This document shows positions 43,939 to 52,886 of a stretch of 64,000 nucleotides of DNA, in pieces. Within the stretch, counting starts at the first letter, position 1, and the number at the start of each line of letters is the position of its first letter. The notes under the pieces were generated by a model. The model saw nothing but the letters and a program-made list of their open reading frames with translations. It was not told the origin of the DNA and did not search any database. The stretch is from Geodermatophilus obscurus DSM 43160 (GTDB lineage Bacteria; Actinomycetota; Actinomycetes; Mycobacteriales; Geodermatophilaceae). Where the stretch lies: the NCBI RefSeq assembly GCF_000025345.1, contig NC_013757.1, positions 1,116,001 to 1,180,000 of the forward strand, read 5' to 3'. The translations under genes and the position numbers were made by a program.

Positions 43939-46900
43939 ATGCGGGACGTCGGCGCTGCTCAGCGGGCGGCCGGGCGCTCCCGGAGCCGCCTGCTGCGGCT
44001 GCTGGCCGTCGTCCTCGCCGTGCTGACCGTGGCGCTGGGCGGGCAGCCCGTGCCGGCACCGCGGCTGGACACGGTCAGCACCCAGGACCCGGCACCGCCG
44101 GAGAGCGTCGTGGTGACCCCGGCCGACCGCGCGCTCGCCGTCTCCTGGTCCGCGTCGGCCGAGACCGCGACGAGCGGGTACCAGGTCTTCGTGAACGGGG
44201 AGACCCAGCCGCGGGTCACGACGAACGCCTCCACCAGGACCGCGACCCTGACCGAACTGGTGAACGGTCAGCAGTACACGATCACCGTCCGGACCGTGAC
44301 GACGGGGACGGTCCTGCTGATCCCCACCACGTACGTGGGCCAGCCCAGCGGCCCCGTCCCCGGCACGCCGCGGGACACCGTCGCACCGGCCGCCCCCACT
44401 GGGGTGAGCGCTGCCCGCGGCGATGGCCGGGTCACGCTGTCCTGGACGGCCAACAGTGCCGACCACGATGCGGACGGCTACCGCGTGCTCCGCGACGGCG
44501 TCGACGTCAGCCGCCTGCTCGCCGGGCGCGCTACCGCCGGCTGGACCGACACCGGGCTGCTCAACGACCGCACCTACGTCTACACGGTGCAGACGCACGA
44601 CACGTCGGACAACTGGTCGGCCTCCTCGGCGCCCGCGGTCAGCGCGACGCCGACCGACCTCACCGCGCCCGCGGCGCCGACCGGCCTCGTCGGCGGCCGG
44701 GGGGACGGCCGGGCCGGCCTGTCCTGGACGGCGAACACCGAGCCCGACCTGGCCTCCTACCGGGTGCTGCGCGACGGCGTCGAGGTCGCCACGGTCACCG
44801 GCACGACGCACCTGGACCCCGGGCTGGTCAACGACCGGACGTACACGTACACGCTGGTCGCCGTCGACGGCCACGGGAACCGGTCGGCGCCCTCGGCCGC
44901 GGTCCAGGTCACGCCCACCGACCTCACCCCGCCGGCCGCGCCCACCGGGCTGACCGCCGTCCGCGGCGACGGCCAGGTGACCCTCTCCTGGACGGCGAAC
45001 GCCGAGCCCGACCTGGCCTCCTACCGGGTGCTGCGCGACGGCGTCGAGGTCGCCACCGTCAGCGGCGCGACGACGTACACCGACACCCGGCTGGTCGACG
45101 ACACCACCTACCGCTACACGCTGGCCGCGGTGGACACCCACGGCAACCGGTCGACCTCGTCGGCCGCGGTGACCGCGACCCCGCACGAGCTCAACGCCCC
45201 GGCGCCGCCCACCGGCGTGGCCGCCACCGCCTCCGACCGGCGGGTCGACCTGTCGTGGACGGCGAACGGCGAGACCGACCTGGCCGCCTACCGGGTGCTG
45301 CGCGACGGCGCCGTCCTGGCCACGGTGACCGGCGCGACGACCTACACCGACACCGCCGTGGTCAACGACACCACCTACGGCTACGCGCTGGTCGCCGTCG
45401 ACACCCACGACAACGCCTCCGCCCCGTCGGAGACGGTGCGCGCGACGCCCGCGGACCGCACCGCCCCGGCCCGGCCGACCGGCTTCACCGCCACCCGCGG
45501 CGACGGGCGGGTCGACCTCACCTGGACGGCGAACGGCGAGACCGACCTGGCCGCCTACCGGGTGCTGCGCGACGGCGCCGTCCTGGCCACGGTGACCGGC
45601 GCGACGACCTACACCGACACCGCCGTGGTCAACGACACCACCTATGGCTACGCGCTGGTCGCCGTCGACACGTCCGGCAACGTCTCCGCCGCCGCGACGG
45701 CGTCGGCCACGCCCACCGACCTCACCCCGCCGGCCGCGCCCCGGGGCGTGACCGCGGTGGAGAGCGGTGGCCGGGTCAGCCTCTCGTGGACGGCGAACGC
45801 CGAGCCCGACCTCGCCGGCTACGTCGTGCTGCGCGACGGCGCGGAGATCGCGAGCGTCGCGGGGACGACCCACGTCGACGGCAGTCCCGTCGACGGCGCC
45901 GCCCACAGCTACGCGGTGGTCGCCGTCGACACCCACGGCAACCGGTCGGCCTCCTCCACCGCAGCGACGGTGGCCCCGGCGGACCGGTCGGCGCCGGCCG
46001 CACCCACCGGGCTGGTCGCCACCGCCGGCGACGGGCGGGTCGCGCTCTCCTGGACGGCGAACACCGAGCCGGACCTGGCCGGGTACGTGCTGCTGCGCGA
46101 CGGGGTGCAGATCGCCACCCCGATCGGCACGACGTACACCGATCCCGGGCTGGTCAACGACCGCAGCTACGCCTACGCGCTGGTCGCCGTGGACGCCGGC
46201 GGCAACCGCTCCGACGCCGCGACCGCGAGCGCCACCCCCACCGACCTCACCCCGCCGGCCCGGCCGACCGGGTTCACCGCCGTGCCGGGCGAGGGGCGGG
46301 TCACGCTGACCTGGACGGCGAACACCGAGCCCGACCTGGCCGGGTACGTGCTGCTGCGCGACGGGGTGGAAGTCGCCACCCCGACCGGCACGACGTACAC
46401 CGATCCCGGGCTGGTCAACGACCGCAGCTACGCCTACGCGCTGGTCGCGGTGGACGCCCGCGGCAACCGCTCCGCCTCCGCGACGGCCGGCGCCACGCCC
46501 GTCGACCTCCCCCCGGCCGTACCGGAGGGGTTCACTGCCGTCGGCGGCGACGGGGAGGTCGCGCTCACCTGGACGGCGAACACCGAGCCCGACCTGGCCG
46601 GGTACGTGCTGCTGCGCGACGGGGTGCAGATCGCCACCCCGACCGGGACCACCTACACCGATCGCAGGCTGGTCAACGACCGCAGCTACGCCTACGCGCT
46701 GGTCGCCGTGGACGCCGGCGGCAACCGCTCCGACCCCGCGACCGCGAGCGCCACCCCGGCCGACCTCACCCCGCCGCCGGCGCCGACCGGCGTGGCCGCC
46801 GTCCCGGGGAACCGGCAGGCCGAGCTGCGGTGGGACGCCGGGGGCGCCGACGTCGTCGAGCACCGGGTGCTGGCCGCCGACGGGAGCACCGTCGCCACCG

Positions 46901-48327
46901 TGCCGGCGCCGGGGACCTCGGGAACGGTGACCGGCCTGGCCAACGACACGACGTACGCGTTCACCGTCGTGGCGGTCGACGCCGCGGGCAACGTCTCGGC
47001 GCGCTCCGCCGCGGTGTCGGTGACCCCGGCCTACGCCGTCGTCCCGGCCGAGGGGGCGGGGGAGAGCGGCGGCGTGGCCGCGAGCAGCGACGGCCGGTTC
47101 GTCGTCGTCGGCACCCGCGCCCGCCTCGAGCCGTCGGACACCAACACCGCCTACGAGCTGTACGTCGTCGACCGCACCGCCGGCACCCGGACGCGGATCG
47201 CCCCGCTGCCGGCGACCGCCACCGGCGCGGGCGACGCGACCAACACCAGCGTCCCGGCGGTCAGCGACGACGGGCGCTCCGTCGTCCTGGCCACGACCGC
47301 GGCCCTGGACCCGCGCGACACCAACGGGCTGGCCGACGTCTACCGGTTCGACGTCGCCGCCCGCAGCTGGACCCTGGTGAGCGCCCCTCAGGGCGGCACC
47401 GCCTCCCCGTCGGTGGCCGGCACCGTGCTGCAGCCCGCGGCGTCGGTCTACGCCACCGGCCCGTCGGTGGCGGTGTCGGGCGACGGCGACCTGGTGCTCT
47501 TCTACTCGGCGCGGGCGGACCTCGTCGCCGGCGACAGCAACAACCGGGTCGACGTCTTCGCCAAGCGGCTCTCCGACGGGACGGTCACCCGGGTCTCCAC
47601 GACCACCACCGGCGGCGAGCTCAGCGGCCCCGCCACGGGCCCGGCCCTGGCGCTGACCCCGGACGGCCGGTTCGCCGTCTTCGGCGCCGACAGCGCCTCC
47701 GGCGTGGTCGCCCACCGCAAGACGCTGTCCGGGGCGGGCGCGGGGGAGCTGCGGGTGGTCTCCCAGGTCACCACCTCCACCGGCCGGATGCTCCCGTTCG
47801 CCGTCTACCGCGACACCGGCGACCTGGCGGTCAGCGACGACGGGCGCTACGTCGCCCTGGTCACCAGCAACCGCGTCACCACGAACTTCCCCGCGCAGAC
47901 CTGGTCGACCGGGCTGGCGTACCGCGTGGACACCGTCACCGGCGCCGTCGTCCCTCTGGGGACGGGGCAGACGACGGTGTGGGAGCACCAGGTCGAGCTC
48001 GACCCGACCGGCCGCTACGCCTACTACTCCACCGCCGCGGCCGCGCTGCCGGCCGACACCAACGGGCACACCGACCACTACCGGCGCGACCTCGACGGCG
48101 GCGTCGCCGGGCCGCTCGTGCTGGTGACCGCCGACGCCTCCGGGCGGCCCACCACCGGCCCCACCGGCGCGATCACGCCGGCCGAGTACGGGCGGCTGCT
48201 GGCGGTCACCGGCGACCGGGTGCTGGTGACGACGTCGCAGCCGCTGACCGCGTCCGACGTCAACCGGCTGCGCGACCTCTACACCAAGGACCTGCGGACC
48301 GGTGCCGTGGGTGTGGGCCTGGGCTGA
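43939..48327 (+). CDS. Giant secreted multi-FN3 protein with C-terminal beta-propeller-like domain
   Basis: 1,462 residues from the ATG at 43939 with AGGAGGGA upstream. An N-terminal signal-like helix (LLRLLAVVLAVLTVALGG) is followed from residue 52 by eleven fibronectin type III modules of about 87-95 residues (SWTANTEPDLAGYVLLRDGV and LVAVDAGGNRS recur). The last 430 residues carry five spaced repeats of the form DTN...ELY or DVY (for example SDTNTAYELY, RDTNGLADVY, GDSNNRVDVF), suggesting TolB/PD40-type propeller blades. No LPxTG or membrane anchor is visible, so it is probably released or held by an unknown route. Adhesion or polysaccharide binding is a guess. Confidence 0.85.
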   Translation: MRDVGAAQRAAGRSRSRLLRLLAVVLAVLTVALGGQPVPAPRLDTVSTQDPAPPESVVVTPADRALAVSWSASAETATSGYQVFVNGETQPRVTTNASTRTATLTELVNGQQYTITVRTVTTGTVLLIPTTYVGQPSGPVPGTPRDTVAPAAPTGVSAARGDGRVTLSWTANSADHDADGYRVLRDGVDVSRLLAGRATAGWTDTGLLNDRTYVYTVQTHDTSDNWSASSAPAVSATPTDLTAPAAPTGLVGGRGDGRAGLSWTANTEPDLASYRVLRDGVEVATVTGTTHLDPGLVNDRTYTYTLVAVDGHGNRSAPSAAVQVTPTDLTPPAAPTGLTAVRGDGQVTLSWTANAEPDLASYRVLRDGVEVATVSGATTYTDTRLVDDTTYRYTLAAVDTHGNRSTSSAAVTATPHELNAPAPPTGVAATASDRRVDLSWTANGETDLAAYRVLRDGAVLATVTGATTYTDTAVVNDTTYGYALVAVDTHDNASAPSETVRATPADRTAPARPTGFTATRGDGRVDLTWTANGETDLAAYRVLRDGAVLATVTGATTYTDTAVVNDTTYGYALVAVDTSGNVSAAATASATPTDLTPPAAPRGVTAVESGGRVSLSWTANAEPDLAGYVVLRDGAEIASVAGTTHVDGSPVDGAAHSYAVVAVDTHGNRSASSTAATVAPADRSAPAAPTGLVATAGDGRVALSWTANTEPDLAGYVLLRDGVQIATPIGTTYTDPGLVNDRSYAYALVAVDAGGNRSDAATASATPTDLTPPARPTGFTAVPGEGRVTLTWTANTEPDLAGYVLLRDGVEVATPTGTTYTDPGLVNDRSYAYALVAVDARGNRSASATAGATPVDLPPAVPEGFTAVGGDGEVALTWTANTEPDLAGYVLLRDGVQIATPTGTTYTDRRLVNDRSYAYALVAVDAGGNRSDPATASATPADLTPPPAPTGVAAVPGNRQAELRWDAGGADVVEHRVLAADGSTVATVPAPGTSGTVTGLANDTTYAFTVVAVDAAGNVSARSAAVSVTPAYAVVPAEGAGESGGVAASSDGRFVVVGTRARLEPSDTNTAYELYVVDRTAGTRTRIAPLPATATGAGDATNTSVPAVSDDGRSVVLATTAALDPRDTNGLADVYRFDVAARSWTLVSAPQGGTASPSVAGTVLQPAASVYATGPSVAVSGDGDLVLFYSARADLVAGDSNNRVDVFAKRLSDGTVTRVSTTTTGGELSGPATGPALALTPDGRFAVFGADSASGVVAHRKTLSGAGAGELRVVSQVTTSTGRMLPFAVYRDTGDLAVSDDGRYVALVTSNRVTTNFPAQTWSTGLAYRVDTVTGAVVPLGTGQTTVWEHQVELDPTGRYAYYSTAAAALPADTNGHTDHYRRDLDGGVAGPLVLVTADASGRPTTGPTGAITPAEYGRLLAVTGDRVLVTTSQPLTASDVNRLRDLYTKDLRTGAVGVGLG
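45256..45671 (+). repeat. Recent tandem duplication within FN3 modules 5 and 6
   Basis: Bases 45256-45404 and 45523-45671 (149 bases each, offset 267) are identical except for one synonymous change (C at 45378, T at 45645, both Tyr). Modules 8-10 (from about 45996, period near 261) are also closely similar. Such identity points to recent unequal recombination or gene conversion. Confidence 0.88.
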
Positions 48328-48363
48328 CCACCGTCGTCAGTGCCGGTGGCTAGCGTGCCGGGC

Positions 48364-48933
48364 GTGGACGAGCGCACCCGCTGTGCAGGGCTGGTCAGAT
48401 GTGCATGGGGCGACAGCGCCCCCGAGTACGTGACCTACCACGACGAGGAGTGGGGGACGCCGCTGCACGGCGACGACGCCCTCTTCGAGCGGCTCTGCCT
48501 CGAGGCGTTCCAGTCGGGGCTGTCCTGGATCACCATCCTGCGCAAGCGCCCCGCGTTCCGGGCCGCCTTCGCCGGCTTCTCGATCGACGCGGTGGCCGAG
48601 TTCGGCGCCGACGACGAGGCGCGGCTGCTCGCCGACGCCGGCATCGTCCGCAACCGCGCCAAGATCGCCGCCGCCATCGGCAACGCCCGCGCCGCCCAGC
48701 GGGTCCCCGAGGGCCTGTCGGCGCTGCTGTGGTCCTTCGCGCCGACGACTCCGCGGCCCCGCCCGGCCACCCTCGCCGACGTCCCGGCGACCAGTCCGGA
48801 GTCGACCGCGATGGCCCGCGAGCTGAAGCGCCGCGGCTTCGTCTTCGTCGGCGCGACGACCGCCTACGCCCTCATGCAGGCGACGGGGATGGTCGACGAC
48901 CACGTGGCCACCTGCTTCCGTGCGACCCCGTGA
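48364..48933 (+). CDS. tag: DNA-3-methyladenine glycosylase I
   Basis: 189 residues from a GTG. RCAWGDSAPEYVTYHDEEWG at the N-terminus, then FERLCLEAFQSGLSWITILR, then the C-terminal DDHVATCF are the Tag family motifs. The early Cys and C-terminal His/Cys bind zinc. It excises 3-methyladenine from DNA in the cytoplasm. Context matches mycobacterial tagA, which also precedes the DUF3117 gene (Rv1210-Rv1211, from memory). Confidence 0.93.
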   Translation: MDERTRCAGLVRCAWGDSAPEYVTYHDEEWGTPLHGDDALFERLCLEAFQSGLSWITILRKRPAFRAAFAGFSIDAVAEFGADDEARLLADAGIVRNRAKIAAAIGNARAAQRVPEGLSALLWSFAPTTPRPRPATLADVPATSPESTAMARELKRRGFVFVGATTAYALMQATGMVDDHVATCFRATP

Positions 48934-49235
48934 GACGGCCTGCTGCAGGGTCCCGCCGCGGCCCCGTCCCGAGGCCGGCCCCTGCAGGGTCCCCCCACGA
49001 GCCTGCGAGTGGTGAGGGGAGGGGGTCCCTCCCCCCGTCCCCCACCCTCCGCGGGCTCAGGGCGGGCCCCCGGGCGCGGGCCGCTCCTGAGCCCCGCGAC
49101 GACCTGGAGCGCCTACGAACGGGGGGCTCGGGTTGGACCTGCGCGTGGGATACGGGATCATGTGGGCGGAGCTCACAGCATCGACGACGCCGTGAGCAGC
49201 CCACGGGCTGCGCTCGGCCGACGAAGGAGGCACGC
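48934..49235. repeat. Intergenic region with two copies of the CTGCAGGGTCCC repeat core
   Basis: In this 302-base gap, CTGCAGGGTCCCGCCGCG lies at 48943-48960 and CTGCAGGGTCCCCCCACG followed by AGCCTGCGAGTGGTG at 48982-49014. Complementary G-rich and C-rich tracts follow (GGGGAGGGGGTCCCTCCCCCC around 49017-49040). The first part probably terminates tag. The second half (49100-49235) should hold the promoter for the DUF3117 gene. I see no reading frame with protein character. Confidence 0.6.
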
Positions 49236-49403
49236 ATGGCGGCCATGAAGCCGCGCACGGGTGAAGGTCCCCTCGAGGTCACCAAGGAAGGGCGCGGCCT
49301 GGTCATGCGCGTTCCGCTCGAAGGCGGCGGCCGTCTCGTCGTCGAGCTGTCGCCCGACGAGGCGGCGGCCCTCTCCGAGGCCCTGAAGGGCGCGACCAGC
49401 TGA
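49236..49403 (+). CDS. DUF3117 family protein (Rv1211-like)
   Basis: 55 residues from the ATG at 49236 with a strong GAAGGAGG site. The sequence MAAMKPRTGEGPLEVTKEGR, then VMRVPLEGGGRLVVELSPDE and AAALSEALK, is the highly conserved DUF3117 protein of actinobacteria. The mycobacterial homologue has been described as calmodulin-like, but its role is not settled. Small enough to be missed by length cut-offs. Confidence 0.9.
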   Translation: MAAMKPRTGEGPLEVTKEGRGLVMRVPLEGGGRLVVELSPDEAAALSEALKGATS

Positions 49404-49492
49404 ACACCGCAGCGCACCTGCCCCCGGGCAGCCCCGCGCAGGACGACGCGGCCCCGGCCGCCGGCAGCACGCCGGCGACCGGGGCCGCGCCG

Positions 49493-51004
49493 TTGCCGCG
49501 GGTCGAGGTCCGCACCGAACTCCCGGCGCTCGGCGAGGACGACGTCCTGGCCGTGCCGGTGGGCAGCGGTGCCACGCTGCCCGCGTGGCTCACCGCCGCG
49601 GGCGCACCGGTCGACGCCGGTCTGCTCGCCGGCGCGCTGGCCGACACCGGCAACACCGGCCGCCCGGGGAACGTCACCGACCTGCCGGTCCCCGGCCGCC
49701 GGCCGCGCAGCGTGGTCGCCGTCGGGATCGGCGACGCGACGCTGCCGGACCTGCGCGGGTACGTGGCCACCGCCGTCCGCCGCGCGCAGACCCTCGCCGA
49801 GCACGGTGCGCGCCGGCTGGTGCTGCCGCTGGACGAGCCGGCCGCCCCCGCGGGTGCGGAGGAGGTGCGCGTCGCCGTGGAGGCCGCGCTGCTGGCCGGC
49901 TACCGCTTCCGGGAGACCTCGGCGCCGCACCCGCCGCGGCTGCAGACCGTCACGGTCGTCGTCGCCGACGGCACGGACCCGGCGGTCACCACCGCCGCGC
50001 GGGCCGGCGAGGTGACCGGCTCCGCGGTCGCCTGGGCCCGCGACCTGGTCAACACCCCCAGCAACACCAAGGACCCGGCCTGGCTGGCCGACCGGGCCGT
50101 CGAGCGGCTGGGCGGGCTGCCGCACGTGACGGTCACCGTGCTCGGCCCCGAGGAGCTGCGGGCCGGCGGCTTCGGTGGTGTGCTCGCCGTGGGCGGCGGC
50201 TCGGCCAGCCCACCCCGGGTGGTCGTGGCGAGCTCCCGCCCGCCGGGCGCCAGGGCGGGGCACGTCGTGCTGGTCGGCAAGGGGATCACCTTCGACACCG
50301 GCGGCATCTCGATCAAGCCCAACGCCGGCATGCGCGAGATGAAGACCGACATGGCCGGCGGCGCCGCCGTCTTGGCCGCGGTGGACGCCGCGGCCCGGCT
50401 GGAGCTGCCGGTGACGGTCACCGCCGTCGTCCCGGCCGCGGAGAACGCCGTATCCGGCTCGTCCTACCGCCCGGCCGACGTCGTGCGGCACGTCGGCGGC
50501 CGGACGACGGAGGTGCTCAACACCGACGCCGAGGGCCGGATGGTGCTCGCCGACGGGCTGGCGTGGGGGCGGCTGGAGCTGGGCGCCACAGTGCTGGTCG
50601 ACGTCGCCACGCTGACCGGGGCGATGAAGGTCGCCCTCGGCACCCGCACCGCGGGGCTGTACGCGACGAGCGACGGGTTGGCCGACGCGCTGCGCACCGC
50701 CGCCGGCCACGCCGGCGAGCCGGTGTGGCGGATGCCGCTGGCCGAGGAGCACGCCGACCTGCTCGACAGCGCCGTGGCCGACGCGAACAACGCGCCGGGC
50801 AACCCCGGTGGCACGACCGCCGCGCTGTTCCTGCGGCCCTTCGCCGGGGACCTGCCGTGGGCGCACCTGGACGTCGCGGGGCCGGCCCGCGCCGGGTCCG
50901 ACGAGGCCGAGGTGGTCAAGGGCGGCACCGGCTTCGGTGCGCGCATCCTGCTGCGCTGGCTGGAGGCCGGTGCGCCGGTCGACGCGTCGTCGGTGGTCGA
51001 CTGA
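49493..51004 (+). CDS. pepA: Leucyl aminopeptidase (M17)
   Basis: 503 residues from a TTG. There is no ATG, GTG or earlier TTG in the open frame. A CTG at 49400 overlapping the DUF3117 stop would add 31 Ala/Pro-rich residues and is an alternative. The C-terminal catalytic domain has the two-metal motifs LVGKGITFDTGGISIKPNAG, MKTDMAGGAAVLA and NTDAEGRMVLADGLAWG. The N-terminal domain is the M17 regulatory domain. Cytoplasmic peptide turnover. It is coupled to the next gene by TGATG. Confidence 0.92.
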   Translation: MPRVEVRTELPALGEDDVLAVPVGSGATLPAWLTAAGAPVDAGLLAGALADTGNTGRPGNVTDLPVPGRRPRSVVAVGIGDATLPDLRGYVATAVRRAQTLAEHGARRLVLPLDEPAAPAGAEEVRVAVEAALLAGYRFRETSAPHPPRLQTVTVVVADGTDPAVTTAARAGEVTGSAVAWARDLVNTPSNTKDPAWLADRAVERLGGLPHVTVTVLGPEELRAGGFGGVLAVGGGSASPPRVVVASSRPPGARAGHVVLVGKGITFDTGGISIKPNAGMREMKTDMAGGAAVLAAVDAAARLELPVTVTAVVPAAENAVSGSSYRPADVVRHVGGRTTEVLNTDAEGRMVLADGLAWGRLELGATVLVDVATLTGAMKVALGTRTAGLYATSDGLADALRTAAGHAGEPVWRMPLAEEHADLLDSAVADANNAPGNPGGTTAALFLRPFAGDLPWAHLDVAGPARAGSDEAEVVKGGTGFGARILLRWLEAGAPVDASSVVD

Positions 51005-52446
51005 TGGCGGACCTCGGCGTCGTCTTCCCCGCCGGGCCGGACGGCCGGCGCAGCACCGCTGCCCTCGGCCGGGCCGTCGTCGCCGACGCGCTGCGGCCGG
51101 TCGACCCGGCCGGTGCCGGCGCCGCCGAGCGGGAGACGAACTGGCGGGCCGGCTACCTGCCGCACTTCCGCCGGCTGGTGGAGGCCGGGATCGCCTCGCG
51201 GGAGGCGGCGCTGACGATCGCCGATGCGGGGCTGGCCTCGCTGCACCGGCGGATGCGGGTGGCCGGCCCGGACGGCGCGGAGACCGCGCTGGGCGACCTG
51301 GCCGCCGCACCGGCCGGCCGCGTCCTCGGCACGGCGGAGGTCATCGGCACCGCCGAGCACGAGCCGGAGCTGTCGCTGCCCTTCCGTGGCGAGCGGCTGC
51401 GCGGCGACGCGCTGCGGCGCCGGCTCGACGCCTGGGTCGAGAACGGGATCGTGGAGCCCTCGGCCGCCGAGGCGGTGCGCACCGTGATCGCGCACCCGGA
51501 GTGGCTGGCGCTGCCGGGCACCACCGTCGTCGTGCTCGGCGCCGGTGCGGAGATGGGGCCGCTGACCGCGCTGCTGCGCTGGGGCGCGCGGGTGGCCGGG
51601 ATCGACCTGCCCCGCCCGCAGCTGTGGGAGCGGGTGCTCGACACCGCCCGCCGCGGCGCCGGGACGCTGCTGTACCCGGTCGCCGGGGAGGACGTCGGCG
51701 CGGACCTGATCACCGAGGTGCCCGCCGTCGCCGACTGGCTGACCGGCCTGCCGGGGCACCTGGTGCTCGGCGACTACGTCTACGCCGACGGCGCCACCAA
51801 CGTGCGCGTGTCGACGGCGGTCGACGCGCTGACCGTCCGGCTGGCCGCGGCCCGGAACGACGTCGCGCTGGCCTTCCTCGCCACGCCGACCGACGTCTTC
51901 GCCGTCCCGCCGGACGCGGTGGCGCAGTCGGTGCGTGCCTACGCCGGGCGGTCACGGGCGGCGAAGCTGCTGGGCCGGCCGCTGCGGACGCTGTCGGCCG
52001 GGCGGCTGCTGCAGCGCGCGTACCTGCCGGGCAGCGACCCCGGCGTCCTCGACAGCCTGGTGGCCCAGCAGGGGCCGAACTACGCGCTGGCCAAGCGGTT
52101 GCAGCGGTGGCGGGCAACGGTCGCCCGGGCCGCCGGGACGACGGTGTCGATGAACGTCGCGCCGCCGACCCGTACCCGCTCGGTGCTGAAGAACCGCGCA
52201 CTCGCGGCGGCCTACGCAGGCGCGCACCGGTTCGGCGTCGAGGTCTTCGAGCCGGCGACGTCCAACGTGCTCATGGCCGCGTTGCTGGTGCACGACCTGC
52301 ACACCGGCGGCGGTCCGGCGCACGAGCAGCCGTGGCAGGACGAGGCGTACGCGGCGGTGCACGGCGGGCTGTGGCGGTCGGCCTACGCCCCACGCAGTGC
52401 GCTCGGCCTGGCCGCCCTGCTGGGCTACGGCGCCGCCCGCAGCTGA
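51004..52446 (+). CDS. Uncharacterised protein with Rossmann-like segment, coupled to leucyl aminopeptidase
   Basis: 480 residues, ATG overlapping the pepA stop. I do not recognise a named family. Near residue 170 the segment TTVVVLGAGAEMGPLTALLR, then WGARVAGIDLPRP, looks like a nucleotide-binding beta-alpha-beta unit with an acidic residue at the second strand end. Later parts are helical with conserved-looking motifs (YLPHFRRLVEAGI, GLPGHLVLGDYVYADGATNV, GPNYALAKRLQRWRATVARA). There is no signal peptide or membrane helix. Oxidoreductase or methyltransferase activity would be conjecture. Confidence 0.8.
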   Translation: MADLGVVFPAGPDGRRSTAALGRAVVADALRPVDPAGAGAAERETNWRAGYLPHFRRLVEAGIASREAALTIADAGLASLHRRMRVAGPDGAETALGDLAAAPAGRVLGTAEVIGTAEHEPELSLPFRGERLRGDALRRRLDAWVENGIVEPSAAEAVRTVIAHPEWLALPGTTVVVLGAGAEMGPLTALLRWGARVAGIDLPRPQLWERVLDTARRGAGTLLYPVAGEDVGADLITEVPAVADWLTGLPGHLVLGDYVYADGATNVRVSTAVDALTVRLAAARNDVALAFLATPTDVFAVPPDAVAQSVRAYAGRSRAAKLLGRPLRTLSAGRLLQRAYLPGSDPGVLDSLVAQQGPNYALAKRLQRWRATVARAAGTTVSMNVAPPTRTRSVLKNRALAAAYAGAHRFGVEVFEPATSNVLMAALLVHDLHTGGGPAHEQPWQDEAYAAVHGGLWRSAYAPRSALGLAALLGYGAARS

Positions 52447-52493
52447 GGGAGGACCTCCTGCCCCGCCCCTCGTGGGGAGGGCCCCGTCCTCCC
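52447..52493. terminator. Terminator-like hairpin between convergent genes
   Basis: GGGAGGAC (52447-52454) pairs with GTCCTCCC (52486-52493). The interior contains further GCCCC/GGGGAGGGC complementarity. It fills the gap between the unknown gene and the GntR regulator. Confidence 0.6.
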
Positions 52494-52508
52494 CACCCCC
52501 GCAGGCCG

Positions 52509-52886
52509 TCAGCCGGGTGGGGCGGTCGTGGGCCGGCGCAGCGCCTGCCGCACGGTCTCCAGGACGTCCGCCTCTGCCAGGCCGAGTCGGCGTGCCGCGG
52601 CGACCAGCCGGCCGGTGGCCTCGGCCAGCTCCGCTCCGTCTGCCGTCGCCGCCGCGCTGACGACCGCCCCCCGGCCACGGCGCAGCTCGATCAACCCCTC
52701 GTCCCGCAGCAGCTGGTATCCGCGCAGCACCGTGTGCACGTTGACGTCGAGCGAGGCGGCCAGGTCGCGGGCCGCCGGCAGCCGGTCGCCGGGGCCGATC
52801 GCGCCCGTGGCGATGTTCCGGCGGACCGCCGCGGCCACCTGGTCGCCCAGCGGGACCTGCGCGGCCGGGTCGATCCCGATCAGCAC
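52509..52886 (-). CDS. GntR family regulator, YtrA-type short form
   Basis: 125 residues from the GTG at 52886. A winged helix-turn-helix (VPLGDQVAAAVRRNIATGAI, LDVNVHTVLRGYQLLRDEGL, ELRRGRGAVV) is followed by only a short helical tail, the YtrA subfamily layout that lacks a ligand domain. It is the second gene of a two-gene operon with a DUF1648 membrane protein. A 23-base palindrome before the operon is the likely autoregulatory operator. Confidence 0.88.
   Translation of the reverse strand: MLIGIDPAAQVPLGDQVAAAVRRNIATGAIGPGDRLPAARDLAASLDVNVHTVLRGYQLLRDEGLIELRRGRGAVVSAAATADGAELAEATGRLVAAARRLGLAEADVLETVRQALRRPTTAPPG

Noticed and set aside
44092-47038. Regular repeats resembling a CRISPR array
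   Set aside because: The units are about 261-290 bases, encode FN3 domains in one frame, and have no short identical repeats with unique spacers. No cas genes are present.
41638-48078. A 2,146-residue open frame on the minus strand
   Set aside because: Only its first 740 bases on the 3' side (41638-42378) encode the CtaG-like protein. The rest is antisense to the FN3 gene and the EamA gene, with Gly/Arg/Val-rich composition typical of frames opposite GC-rich coding DNA.
42495-48353. A 1,952-residue plus-strand open frame
   Set aside because: It runs in the wrong frame through the EamA and FN3 genes, is dominated by Arg/Ala/Gly and lacks any domain. It is an effect of high G+C.
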